Source of the DNA: Prevotella sp.
Lineage (GTDB): Bacteria > Bacteroidota > Bacteroidia > Bacteroidales > Bacteroidaceae
NCBI GenBank assembly: GCA_016291915.1
Contig: JAEEZP010000206.1
Location: forward strand, 1 to 24,578
Reading direction: 5' to 3'
DNA: 24,578 bases
Below the pieces are notes generated by a model. The model was given only the letters and a program-made list of their open reading frames with translations. It searched no databases and was not told the origin of the DNA. The translations under genes were made by a program, and so were the position numbers. Positions 7,992 to 16,738 of this stretch are shown here, piece by piece (the stretch's first letter is position 1; each line of letters opens with the position of its first letter).

Positions 7992-9398
7992 TTATTCGCC
8001 ACCCAGGTAATGGAAGGCATTAAGCATGATACCACCCATGTTATCGTGGTAGTTTGAAGAGTATGATGTGGGTGAATTCCAGTCGAAGAGACCAGAGCCG
8101 AAGCAGATGATACCACCCTTACCATATTGACCGTTATAAGCCTTCAGCTCCCATGAAGAGACACTGTTGTCGCCGCCGAGCGCACGACCACCGGTCTTTG
8201 CCTCAAAGGCATCCTTACCACCTTCGTAGGTACCCCAGAAACCATATTGTGACGTGGTGTTACAGATGGTATAGCCTTTGTCGAGTGTATAGACAGCATT
8301 CTCAGGAGCACCCGGATAAGTCTTCAGTCCTTTCCATAATGGGTGAGCAGGATCGTATGCGAAGAAGTGCCATGGATCATCGCCCATGAGATCGGAGCCT
8401 TCGCCGCCACCGCCACCCCATACATTGTTGGGATAAGCATCCTCAGGCATAGCACCCAAAGCAATAGCATAGTTGACAGCAGAACGACCTAATACGAACG
8501 CACCACCTTGCTGCCAGAACTCTCTCATGCGTGGCAGTGCAGCCATAGCACCGGCCTCAGCATCAGCAAATCCGTTGTAAGTACCGTAAGAAGGACAATG
8601 ACGATGGAAGAAGATCAGACGGCAACGCTCAAGTGAGATATTGCCACTGGCCACGTCGCTCCATGAAGCATAGGCAGCACCGGAGATATTACCGGTAAGC
8701 CACTTGGCTGCAGCCTTCTCCTCATCGTTCAGCATCTCTACGTTCTCAGCCTCACCAACGAAGAGTGCAACAGGGTTCTCTATCTTCGTAACATACACCG
8801 TATAAGTGTTGGTGGCTGTGTTGTCGGTCAGGGTAAGCAGGAAAGGCTCGGTGAAGTTTCCTTTTGTACCACTGGCAGGACTGCAGACTGCATCCTCGCT
8901 ACACTCAACCTCGAAAGTGGCGTTAGCCAGATCAATGCCACTGTTAGCCATAACCGATACCGTTACCGTTTTTTCCTCTTGGTTGATAGCACCTTTGACA
9001 CCCTCTAAGAGGAAGAGTGACAGGATAGCTTCATCATTACGGACAGACACCTGATAGTCCATCACCAAATCACCATTGGTAATATGCAAGGTCTTGTCAG
9101 CATCCAGATTGATATGGTCGCCCACTTTAATATTAGTAGTAGCACCTTCAGACACTTTCAATCCTGTTACCTGCATATCGCTCTTCCTGTCAAAGTTAAC
9201 AGGAACCTTTACTTTCACCAGTCGTTTCTCGGTATTGATGGTAGCTACGTATTCATTATTGAGTACGAACTCCTCTACCAGACAGGCACCACTGACATCA
9301 ATGCTACCCGTATTGTCATCATTGCAGGCAGTAAGACCCACGCAAGCAGCGCAGCACAGAAGACCTGCATAGAATATATTCTTTATCTTGGTAATCAT
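7992..9398 (-). CDS. DUF4960-type surface glycan-binding lipoprotein of the fructan locus
   Basis: 468 residues with signal MITKIKNIFYAGLLCCAACVG and lipobox Cys25 (LTAC-NDDN), predicting an outer-membrane lipoprotein. Residues ~35-215 look like two immunoglobulin-like beta modules (each ends in a strand such as YQVSVRN or YTVYVTK). Residues ~220-468 form an alpha/beta domain with FVGEAENVEML, a glycine-rich loop and GGIICFGSGLFDW. I recognise this as the DUF4960 family, whose C-terminal half resembles an amidotransferase-like fold without a known activity. It follows susD by 34 bp and precedes GH32 by 26 bp, the place of BT1761, a levan-binding surface protein. Binding fructan at the cell surface is therefore the likely role; it is inferred from position, not from a visible binding site. 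Confidence 0.75.
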   Translation of the reverse strand: MITKIKNIFYAGLLCCAACVGLTACNDDNTGSIDVSGACLVEEFVLNNEYVATINTEKRLVKVKVPVNFDRKSDMQVTGLKVSEGATTNIKVGDHINLDADKTLHITNGDLVMDYQVSVRNDEAILSLFLLEGVKGAINQEEKTVTVSVMANSGIDLANATFEVECSEDAVCSPASGTKGNFTEPFLLTLTDNTATNTYTVYVTKIENPVALFVGEAENVEMLNDEEKAAAKWLTGNISGAAYASWSDVASGNISLERCRLIFFHRHCPSYGTYNGFADAEAGAMAALPRMREFWQQGGAFVLGRSAVNYAIALGAMPEDAYPNNVWGGGGGEGSDLMGDDPWHFFAYDPAHPLWKGLKTYPGAPENAVYTLDKGYTICNTTSQYGFWGTYEGGKDAFEAKTGGRALGGDNSVSSWELKAYNGQYGKGGIICFGSGLFDWNSPTSYSSNYHDNMGGIMLNAFHYLGGE

Positions 9399-9432
9399 AA
9401 TTCTTATTATTAACTATTCATTCATCACTTAC

Positions 9433-11181
9433 TTACCAGTTACCGCAGTTCTGCTGATAATGACCGTTGGAAGCAGCCACTTGCTCGTAGGGTATAGGAA
9501 CATACTCGTTCTTATTGGCTGTGAACGAAGAACCACTGAGGAAGTTCATGGTACGGCTCTCGTCAGTGTAATATTTGTTGATGACAGTAGCGGCATCACC
9601 CCAGCGTACGAGGTCGAAGAAACGTTCAGACTCCATCGCCAGTTCCAGACGACGTTCCATCTTAACGATCTTGAGTGTCTCCTCCTTAGAGTAAGAACCG
9701 TTGTACTTACCGACAGCATAGCGTACTCCATATTTATTAGGATAGCCTGCTACGATACTGTTGGTCATCATACCGGCAGCACGGGTGCGCACCTGATTAA
9801 CCAAGGCGATAGCCTCACTGCTATGTCCGAGTTGAGCCTGTGCCTCAGCACGCATCAGAAGCACATCTGCATAACGGAACACGATACGGTTCATGGAAGA
9901 AGCCCACTGGTTGTCACAGTCGAAAAGATAGGTGTTCGTCAGGGCGGGGTCAACGTTCTGCTTCAGAGATACGAAGTAGCCGTAAGTACCACCACCGCGG
10001 CTCCAGGTATTTGTCTCAGCCATCATATAGTCGGTATTGAACATATAAGGAGTACCGGGCACACCTACAGTCACGAAGAGTCTCGGATCAACAGTCTGGT
10101 TAGAGCCTACCTTATAGTCAACAGATGCGAAGGTGTCGAGCAGTGGCAGTCCATCGGCATTGGTGCGATAGGCATTCACAAGATTATGTGACGGCTTGTA
10201 GAAGTCATTTCCTGAGTCGTGCACCTTAGGAATACAAGGTACGATCAGACGATTGGAGAAGTTGAGGTTACCATAGACAGTACCGTCGTTCTTTGAATAC
10301 TGGATAGCCCAAAGACTCTCCTTACCGTTTTCATACTGCTCTTCCGGACGGAAGTTGTTATGCAGGTCGCTCTCCAGTCCGTAGCCGGCAGAGGTATAGA
10401 TAGACAGTGTGGTATAGTCAAGCACCTTCTGGAGATCAGCCTCATTGATGCTTGTCACCTGGTTGCTGTTGGCATCATCCTGACGATATGCCTTATAGAG
10501 ATAAACCTTTGCGAGGAAGGCAGCGCAGGCAGCCTTTGTGGGACGACCTTTGTCAGTCTGGGTAGCAGGTAGGACTGCATATGCTTCCTCCAGATCATTG
10601 ATAATCTGCTGCCAACCCTCATCATTGGTATATTCTGTGTTAGAGAGGTTATTATAATCCTCTTCCTCCATGTTGGGTTTGTTCACAAAAGGAATCTTCT
10701 TGAAGAGGCGCTTCAGCTGGAAATGTCCATAAGCGCGAAGGAATTTCATTTCTGCCGTACGCTGTTGAATGATAGCATTCTCTTGATCAGCTGACTGGAG
10801 GACATCCAATGACAGTGATACACGTGACAGATAGTTATACATCCTTGTCCAGATAGAAGAGAAAGGCCAGTCGGTAGTCTGTACACCAACACCCATCTCG
10901 AGTCGATGGAATGGTTCGCCGTCAGAGAAGTCGGAACCGCCTACATAAGCATCGTCTGAACGGGTATCATAGTTCCAGAGTGAGAACGATGCGTTCATAT
11001 CCTCGATAGACAGAAGACCGGCATAGGCAGAGATAAGGAGATTGTCAATATATTTAGGATCCTTCACCTCGTCTTGGGTCAGTGTGGCCTGCGGCACCTG
11101 CTCATCGAGGAAGTCGCTGCAGGACGTGAAGCCACAGATTACGCTGATTGCGCAGATGATAGATAATATCTTGGTATTCAT
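9433..11181 (-). CDS. susD: SusD-like starch-binding-family outer-membrane lipoprotein
   Basis: About 582 residues from the ATG at 11181. An in-frame ATG at 11208 would overlap susC by 14 bp and add nine residues before the signal peptide, so I prefer 11181. Signal MNTKILSIICAISVICGFTSC ends in a lipobox Cys21, then SDFLDEQVPQATLT, the usual SusD opening. Conserved SusD features include AEMKFLRAYGHFQLKRLFKKIPF (TPR-like helices), ADVLLMRAEAQAQLG and MERRLELAMESERFFDLVRWGD near the C-terminus. The protein caps the SusC channel and helps deliver oligosaccharides into it. It starts 13 bp after the susC stop, and its neighbours GH32 and DUF4960 point to fructan as ligand. Confidence 0.95.
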   Translation of the reverse strand: MNTKILSIICAISVICGFTSCSDFLDEQVPQATLTQDEVKDPKYIDNLLISAYAGLLSIEDMNASFSLWNYDTRSDDAYVGGSDFSDGEPFHRLEMGVGVQTTDWPFSSIWTRMYNYLSRVSLSLDVLQSADQENAIIQQRTAEMKFLRAYGHFQLKRLFKKIPFVNKPNMEEEDYNNLSNTEYTNDEGWQQIINDLEEAYAVLPATQTDKGRPTKAACAAFLAKVYLYKAYRQDDANSNQVTSINEADLQKVLDYTTLSIYTSAGYGLESDLHNNFRPEEQYENGKESLWAIQYSKNDGTVYGNLNFSNRLIVPCIPKVHDSGNDFYKPSHNLVNAYRTNADGLPLLDTFASVDYKVGSNQTVDPRLFVTVGVPGTPYMFNTDYMMAETNTWSRGGGTYGYFVSLKQNVDPALTNTYLFDCDNQWASSMNRIVFRYADVLLMRAEAQAQLGHSSEAIALVNQVRTRAAGMMTNSIVAGYPNKYGVRYAVGKYNGSYSKEETLKIVKMERRLELAMESERFFDLVRWGDAATVINKYYTDESRTMNFLSGSSFTANKNEYVPIPYEQVAASNGHYQQNCGNW

Positions 11182-11194
11182 ATTGATGTCGTAT

Positions 11195-14100
11195 TTAGAA
11201 TGAAACATTTAAGCCGAAAGTCACATTAAGAGGAATAGGATAGTTGAATCCCGGGTTTTCTGGATCTGCTCCAGAGAACTTGCTGCTCTTGATAGTCACC
11301 AGGTTCTGGGCTGAGAGATAGAGACGGATACGATCGATCTTCAACTTGTCTGTGAAGTTCTTTGGCACATTGTAACCCAGCTGTATAGTACGCAGCTTGA
11401 TATATGAGCCGTTTTCAATATAATAGGATGATACACGACCTTCATTGTTGGTATCTGAAGATGTCAGTGCAGGAATATTACTATCCATATTCAGTGGGCT
11501 CCATGCATCGAGGGCACGCACACCCTTGTTCAGGTAAGGAACGTTGATATTAGAGTTTGCCCAGAAGTCAGTCTGTGATTTATAACCACGGCAATCTACA
11601 TCCACACCTTGTACACCCTGCCAGAACATGGTGAAATCCCAATCCTTATACTGCAGATACACATTAAGACCCCATGTAAAATCGGGTGTCGGATCATAGA
11701 TCCATGTCTGGTCAGCTTCGGTGATACGACCGTCATGGTTCAGGTCCATATAACGGATACGACCCAGTCCGGCGCCTTCCTGTATAGCATGGTTGTCGAT
11801 CTCCTCCTGACTTTTGAAGATACCGTCAGCCACATAACCTACCTGTGAACCCATAGCATGACCTACGACACTCTCAACGCCATTACCTCCGAAGGTACCC
11901 TTAGCGGCAACGGTCTCCGGCAGTTTGGTGATCTCATTGGTATAGCTGCTGATATTTCCGTTGATATCCCATGAGAAGCCTGACTCCAGCTTATGACGAT
12001 AACCTACGCTGAGCTCCCATCCTACATTCTTCATCTCACCGGCATTGATCCACTTGGAAGCACCTTCTCCCATGGCTGCGATACCGTCCATAGGCAGAAG
12101 AATATCACTTGTCAACTTGTGGAACCAGTCGAGACTACCATATACCTCATTGCGGAGCATGGCGAAGTCGATACCGATATTATGCTGTGTCGTTGTCTCC
12201 CACTTGATATCATCATTACCACGCTGAGAACGAACATAGCCGTTTGCCAACGCATAACCGCCGTTAGAACCGCTGATATCATAAGAAGAACCTGCCTGAC
12301 CACTGCCCCACAGACCGGTAGAGACAACCGACTGATAGAGGGTATAACGTGCGGTATTAGAGATTTCCTGATTACCTGTCTGTCCCCAGGAATAGCGTAA
12401 CTTCATATCATCGAGCCAACCACTGGTTGATTGCATGAACTTCTCTTGTGAGATACGCCAACCTGCTGACACTGATGGGAAAGTACCGTACTGATTGTTA
12501 GAACCGAAACGGCTTGAACCGTCGCGACGTACTGTAAGACTGGCCATATACCTGTCAGCATAGGTGTAGTTCACCTTACCGAAGTAAGATACCAGAGAGA
12601 ATCCGTCACCTGAACCTTCTGCCAACTGACGGCCAGAACCTGCTGACGGCCACATATAGTCGGTATTGAGGATAGCCAACTCGTAACGCTTGGCACTGTT
12701 CCACTTGTAATCCTGACGGTTGATCTCGACACCTAACATGGCATCACCACGGTGATTACCCTTTTCAAAATTATAAGTTGCAATAGCATTCCACATCCAG
12801 CGCATCCAGTGCTCCTGCTTGCTTTCTACGGCAGAATCGGTACGTTTCATCTTACCATTGGCAATTGGATAAGTGAAGAAACGCTGCTCCTTCTGCGAAT
12901 AGTCCATACCTAAGGTGGTACGTATCATAAAGTTCTTAAACGGAGTGATGCTGAGATGAACATCTCCGAAGGAACGCCACATGGTGTATTCATTATCCTT
13001 GGTGTTATACAACAAACTCAGCGGATTCTCACGCTCAGAGTAAGCACCGAGAGCCTGGGCGAACTCGCCATTCTCTGCATAGATAGGGAAGTTGGGGTTG
13101 AACTCCAATGCATTCTCCAGGATACCACCGGGAGCATCCACACCCTTTGTGCGGTTCAACGTGAAGTTCTCACCGATGGTCACCATACCGTCGAACAGCT
13201 TATAGTCGCTGTTGGCACGACCGGAGAGACGGTTGAACTGACTTTCCTTGATAGTACCGAGGTTGTTGTAGTAACCGATAGAGAAGAATGAGCTACCCTT
13301 CTCTGAGCCGTTGCTGACAGAGACATTGTACTGCTGTACAACACCAGTACGGGTAATCTCATTAAACCAGTCGGTATCTCCTGCACGTACAGAGGCGTTC
13401 TCATCCAGGAACATATTCATGGTCATACCGTTAAGGATAGGATTACCGGCACGGTCATAGCTCCAATCGAAGTTGTAGCCAAGGGTATTGTTGTTCGGGT
13501 TGATACCATCGTTGACAGATGCCTGCCAGTAGGCGCGTCCCCATTCGCTGGCATTCATCGTCTCAATCTTATTGGTATAGAGTGAAGCAGCCACGCTGGC
13601 ATCGAAGTTCACCTTTACCACACCGTCCTTTCCCTTCTTTGTGGTGATGATAATCACACCGTTGGCAGCACGGCTACCATAGATACTGGCTGAGGCAGCA
13701 TCCTTCAGGACTTGGATAGACTCGATGTCATTACCGTTCAGTTCATGCATACCAGCCTTGGTAGGCACACCGTCGATAATATAAAGCGGGTCGTTGTCGT
13801 TCAGGGTACCGATACCACGGATACGTACAGTGGCTGCACCTGAGGGATTACCATCTGCCTGAATGTTCATACCTGGTACACGTCCTTGCAGAGCCTTCAT
13901 CGGGTTGTTCTCATTTTGCTTTGCCAACTCATTGACACTGACTACTGACACGGCACCTGTCAAATCGGCTTTACGCTGGGTGGTATAACCGGTAACAACC
14001 ACTTCCTCCAATGCCATCGCATCGTCTTGCATCGTTATTACCATACCATCTTGGGCAACCACCTCCTGTGTCAGGAAGCCGATGTAAGAGACAACCAAAG

Positions 14101-14305
14101 TCTTGCCTGCCTCTACCTTCAATTTAAAGTTTCCATCGAAATCAGTCACTGTACCGTTCGATGTTCCCTTTTCCATTACCGTAGCACCGATCACGGTCTC
14201 ACCGGTCGGATCAAGCACGGTACCGCTAATCTCCGATTGCGCGTACATTATTGTACCCACCAAAAGGAGTCCGAAACTGAGTAACACTCTTTTTAGTTGT
14301 TCCAT
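11195..14305 (-). CDS. susC: SusC-like TonB-dependent outer-membrane transporter
   Basis: 1036 residues. Signal peptide 1-22 (ends MYAQ), carboxypeptidase-regulatory-like domain about 25-95, TonB-box region EEVVVTGY (100-107), plug domain about 110-230 (LQGRVPGMNIQ, IRGIGTLNDNDPLYIIDGVP, VLKDAASASIYGSRAANGVI), then a 22-strand-type barrel ending NVTFGLNVSF. It imports fructan oligosaccharides into the periplasm using TonB/proton-motive energy, with SusD as lid. It is the first gene of the four-gene operon. About 180 bp separate it from the regulator gene, and that spacer holds a direct-repeat candidate operator. No perfect housekeeping -7 box is seen there, which fits activator-dependent expression. 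Confidence 0.96.
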   Translation of the reverse strand: MEQLKRVLLSFGLLLVGTIMYAQSEISGTVLDPTGETVIGATVMEKGTSNGTVTDFDGNFKLKVEAGKTLVVSYIGFLTQEVVAQDGMVITMQDDAMALEEVVVTGYTTQRKADLTGAVSVVSVNELAKQNENNPMKALQGRVPGMNIQADGNPSGAATVRIRGIGTLNDNDPLYIIDGVPTKAGMHELNGNDIESIQVLKDAASASIYGSRAANGVIIITTKKGKDGVVKVNFDASVAASLYTNKIETMNASEWGRAYWQASVNDGINPNNNTLGYNFDWSYDRAGNPILNGMTMNMFLDENASVRAGDTDWFNEITRTGVVQQYNVSVSNGSEKGSSFFSIGYYNNLGTIKESQFNRLSGRANSDYKLFDGMVTIGENFTLNRTKGVDAPGGILENALEFNPNFPIYAENGEFAQALGAYSERENPLSLLYNTKDNEYTMWRSFGDVHLSITPFKNFMIRTTLGMDYSQKEQRFFTYPIANGKMKRTDSAVESKQEHWMRWMWNAIATYNFEKGNHRGDAMLGVEINRQDYKWNSAKRYELAILNTDYMWPSAGSGRQLAEGSGDGFSLVSYFGKVNYTYADRYMASLTVRRDGSSRFGSNNQYGTFPSVSAGWRISQEKFMQSTSGWLDDMKLRYSWGQTGNQEISNTARYTLYQSVVSTGLWGSGQAGSSYDISGSNGGYALANGYVRSQRGNDDIKWETTTQHNIGIDFAMLRNEVYGSLDWFHKLTSDILLPMDGIAAMGEGASKWINAGEMKNVGWELSVGYRHKLESGFSWDINGNISSYTNEITKLPETVAAKGTFGGNGVESVVGHAMGSQVGYVADGIFKSQEEIDNHAIQEGAGLGRIRYMDLNHDGRITEADQTWIYDPTPDFTWGLNVYLQYKDWDFTMFWQGVQGVDVDCRGYKSQTDFWANSNINVPYLNKGVRALDAWSPLNMDSNIPALTSSDTNNEGRVSSYYIENGSYIKLRTIQLGYNVPKNFTDKLKIDRIRLYLSAQNLVTIKSSKFSGADPENPGFNYPIPLNVTFGLNVSF

Positions 14306-14353
14306 TGTTGTTTTTTAAAAGGGTTTATAAACACATAATTTTAAATTCTGCTG

Positions 14354-14429
14354 TAAAATTACACCCCTTTATATACATTATTGTTTCAAAAAACGTTCAT
14401 TGGCTGTTAAATATGTTTCATGTAACATT
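14354..14429 (-). promoter_or_regulatory. Candidate activator-dependent promoter and direct-repeat operator of susC
   Basis: In the 180-bp spacer upstream of susC the motif TGTTTCAnnnAACnTT (plus-strand reading) occurs at 14382-14397 and again at 14414-14429, spaced 32 bp, about three helical turns. A near-consensus -7 box TAATTTTA (minus strand, 14354-14361) lacks its final G and has no TTTG 20 bp upstream. The proximal repeat falls where the -33 box should be. Direct repeats placed this way are typical of AraC-type activators, so this may be where the adjacent sensor-regulator binds. This is inference from pattern only. Confidence 0.4.
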
Positions 14430-14471
14430 TCGTGGGCAGAAAGTGCTTGGTGTTTATCAAAAGATATGGAT

Positions 14472-14492
14472 AGAGTGACAATGTTTCACTCT
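14472..14492. terminator. Weak hairpin over the regulator stop codon
   Basis: A 7-bp stem AGAGTGA / TCACTCT with a 7-nt loop spans the TGA stop of the sensor-regulator gene (14486-14488). On the minus strand the following sequence ATCCATATCTTTT is only mildly U-rich. It could be a weak terminator separating regulator and susC transcription. Confidence 0.35.
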
Positions 14493-16669
14493 GTTCTCAG
14501 TTCAGTTGGATACTTTCCGAACTGTTTCTTAAAACAATTGGAGAAATAACTCGGGGTATGAAAACCTACCTCGTAAGCTATTTCATTGATGCTTTTCGTA
14601 GTCGTATTTAAAAGCGTGTAGCCACGCTGCAGTCGCATCTCTCTCAGTAGTTCTACGGGAGAAATACCTGTCAATGCTTTCACCTTTCTATATAACTGTA
14701 CGCGGCTCATGCCAAGCTCATTTCCCAGGTCATCCATTTTCAAATCTGGATTCGACATATTCTTCTGGAATGCTTCCTTCAGCGTGTCGGCAAAGAGCTT
14801 GTCTTGTGTGCTCAGCTGAGGCTGTGCCTCTTCCTGTTTACCGTCAGCCAGATGATGTAACTGCTGGCGGTTCTTCAAAAGATTATAGATTCTCGCTGTG
14901 AGCAGATCGGCATTAAAGGGTTTCGTAAGGTATGCATCGGCACCCCGTTCATAACCTTCCATCTGCTGGGCATCCCCACTACGGGCTGTGAGGAGGATGA
15001 CAGGGATGTGTGAGGTGATGGAATCTTCTTTGATCTTCTGGCAGAACTGCAGACCGTCCATGACGGGCATCATCACATCACTGATGATGATATCCGGCAC
15101 ACACTCTCTGGCCAGTTTTAGTCCGCCTTGTCCGTCAGCAGCATCAATCACATAGAACTTATCAGCGAGTATCGTCCGCAGGTATCGGCGCATATCCTCA
15201 TTGTCATCGACAATCAGTACGGACGACAGCTCGTTGGTGTCTTCTTGTTTAAAGAGTGCCAACCGATTTTCCTGCAACGCCTCTGTATAGTCAGCCTGTG
15301 CCAATGCGGAGTGAGCAGTGTTATCATCCACCAACGGTTGTGTCATACCCATCTTAAAGTTCAATACATCGGAGATAATGGTCTCCAGTTGTGCCACATT
15401 TCTGCTGATGATCTCCATCAGTTCTTGCTGGTCGGGCTTCAATGCATATTTCTCCTGGAATTGTTTTACCGGTCCGGCTACTAATGTCAGCGGTGTCCGT
15501 AGTTGGTGTCTGGCATTGGTATAGAAGGCGGTCTGTTCTTTGTTGATGGACTGTATCTGTCTGTTGATTCTACGCATCTGTCGTACCGCGCGCCAAGTGA
15601 GGAACAGGGCTAAGATAAGAAGGAGGATCGCACATACCGTCGCGATAATCACTTTTTGTTGGTTGTTGTAAAGCCCGAAGTAGTCTTCTAGTTTGTCTTC
15701 AATGGTTATCAGGTCACGGTTCTGTGACATCATCTCGTTGCTGGTGGCGTTGATAATTTCTACGTTCTCGGGCGTCACCAACATTCCTTTCAGGGCATTA
15801 TCCCGTTCATAAGTCTTTCCCGTCAGAATATCCAGAGCCAGACGAACGACCTGTTCTCCGTGTGTGGGATAGACATAGGTTCCTATTTGATGCCCTAAGC
15901 GGGTATATTCCAAACCCTCATTGGGCATACCGTCGATACCAAGGATCTTAATCTTATCCTTCATGTTTTTCTCCACGAGTGCTTTATAGACACCCGTGGC
16001 CATACCGTCATTATGTGTGAAGATAATAGACGGATAGTTGTCAGCAGTAATATGATTCTTCGTAATCCTGTATGCTTCTTCAGATGTCCAGTCACCCTTC
16101 TCGGAGATATATACCAGTTCATCATGTCCTTTCAAGGCATCGGCAAAGCCCTGGTGCCGCTCCTGTGCAGGGGTGGTACTCATGGCAGCTGTTATCTCCA
16201 AGACGATGGGCTTATGAGGGGTGGACGGTTGTTTCTGCAACACATCTATGGCATAACATCCCATGGTATATCCTGCCTCTACGTTGTTACCTCCGATAAA
16301 AGCGGTATAATCATCGGTGGCAGCCTTACGGTCGAAGAAAATAACGGGGATCCCTTTTTGCCGCACACGTTGGATTGCTTCCGTGAGAGGTGCTGCCTCG
16401 TTGGGTGCGACCACCAATAAGTCGATACCTGTGTTTGCCAGACTGTCTATCTGATGTATCTGTAACTCTGTATCGTCATGTGAGTTAGTGATGATCACCT
16501 TCACATCCTGTTCGTAGAGGTGTTGTGCCGCCAGCATCTCTTGATTGGCTTTGTTACGCCAATGACCTTCGGAGCATTGTGATACGCCGATCTTATATGT
16601 CTTGGGGTTGTTAGCACAGCTGATGAAGATGACTAACAATGATAATATCCAGATTCTTGTCTTAAGCAT
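14486..16669 (-). CDS. Hybrid sensor-regulator with periplasmic sugar-binding domain, lacking the kinase ATPase domain
   Basis: 727 residues. Residues 1-18 are an export signal. Residues 24-320 form a type-I periplasmic binding domain of the ribose/fructose class (FFDRKAATDDYTAFIGGNN, HNDGMATG, GIDGMPNEG). A membrane segment spans 338-358. A HisKA-like helix pair (380-445) has H388 in NARHQLRTPLTL. The receiver (483-600) has D488/D489, D531, T561 and K583. An AraC HTH domain fills 625-725 (LGMSRVQLYRKVKALTG, INEIAYEVGFHTPSYFSNCFKK). Between HisKA and receiver there are only ~38 residues, with no N, G1 or G2 box: the ATP-binding domain is absent. The acidic residue normally following the phospho-His is Q389. 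The architecture otherwise matches BT1754, the fructose-sensing regulator of the B. thetaiotaomicron levan locus, so fructose is the likely ligand and the downstream susC operon the target. Confidence 0.9.
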   Translation of the reverse strand: MLKTRIWILSLLVIFISCANNPKTYKIGVSQCSEGHWRNKANQEMLAAQHLYEQDVKVIITNSHDDTELQIHQIDSLANTGIDLLVVAPNEAAPLTEAIQRVRQKGIPVIFFDRKAATDDYTAFIGGNNVEAGYTMGCYAIDVLQKQPSTPHKPIVLEITAAMSTTPAQERHQGFADALKGHDELVYISEKGDWTSEEAYRITKNHITADNYPSIIFTHNDGMATGVYKALVEKNMKDKIKILGIDGMPNEGLEYTRLGHQIGTYVYPTHGEQVVRLALDILTGKTYERDNALKGMLVTPENVEIINATSNEMMSQNRDLITIEDKLEDYFGLYNNQQKVIIATVCAILLLILALFLTWRAVRQMRRINRQIQSINKEQTAFYTNARHQLRTPLTLVAGPVKQFQEKYALKPDQQELMEIISRNVAQLETIISDVLNFKMGMTQPLVDDNTAHSALAQADYTEALQENRLALFKQEDTNELSSVLIVDDNEDMRRYLRTILADKFYVIDAADGQGGLKLARECVPDIIISDVMMPVMDGLQFCQKIKEDSITSHIPVILLTARSGDAQQMEGYERGADAYLTKPFNADLLTARIYNLLKNRQQLHHLADGKQEEAQPQLSTQDKLFADTLKEAFQKNMSNPDLKMDDLGNELGMSRVQLYRKVKALTGISPVELLREMRLQRGYTLLNTTTKSINEIAYEVGFHTPSYFSNCFKKQFGKYPTELRTE

Positions 16670-16680
16670 CCTTTTTCTTA

Positions 16681-16688
16681 CAAAGATA
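16681..16688 (-). promoter_or_regulatory. -7 promoter box of the sensor-regulator gene
   Basis: Perfect TATCTTTG on the minus strand, 11 nt before the ATG at 16669. A TTTG lies 23 nt further upstream, slightly wider than the usual spacing. The predicted leader is only a few bases. Confidence 0.6.
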
Positions 16689-16738
16689 GTGTTTTTTTTC
16701 TTTCAACCGAACAAAAGAACGGTTAATTTCAACAATAT

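Noticed and set aside
9388..10191. 267-residue plus-strand frame opposite susD
   Set aside because: It lies entirely antisense to the susD end and its 3' spacer, with no domain; the susD frame carries strong family motifs.
11182..11208. Longer susD start overlapping susC
   Set aside because: It would put nine polar residues before the lipoprotein signal; the downstream ATG gives a standard 20-residue signal ending in a lipobox Cys.
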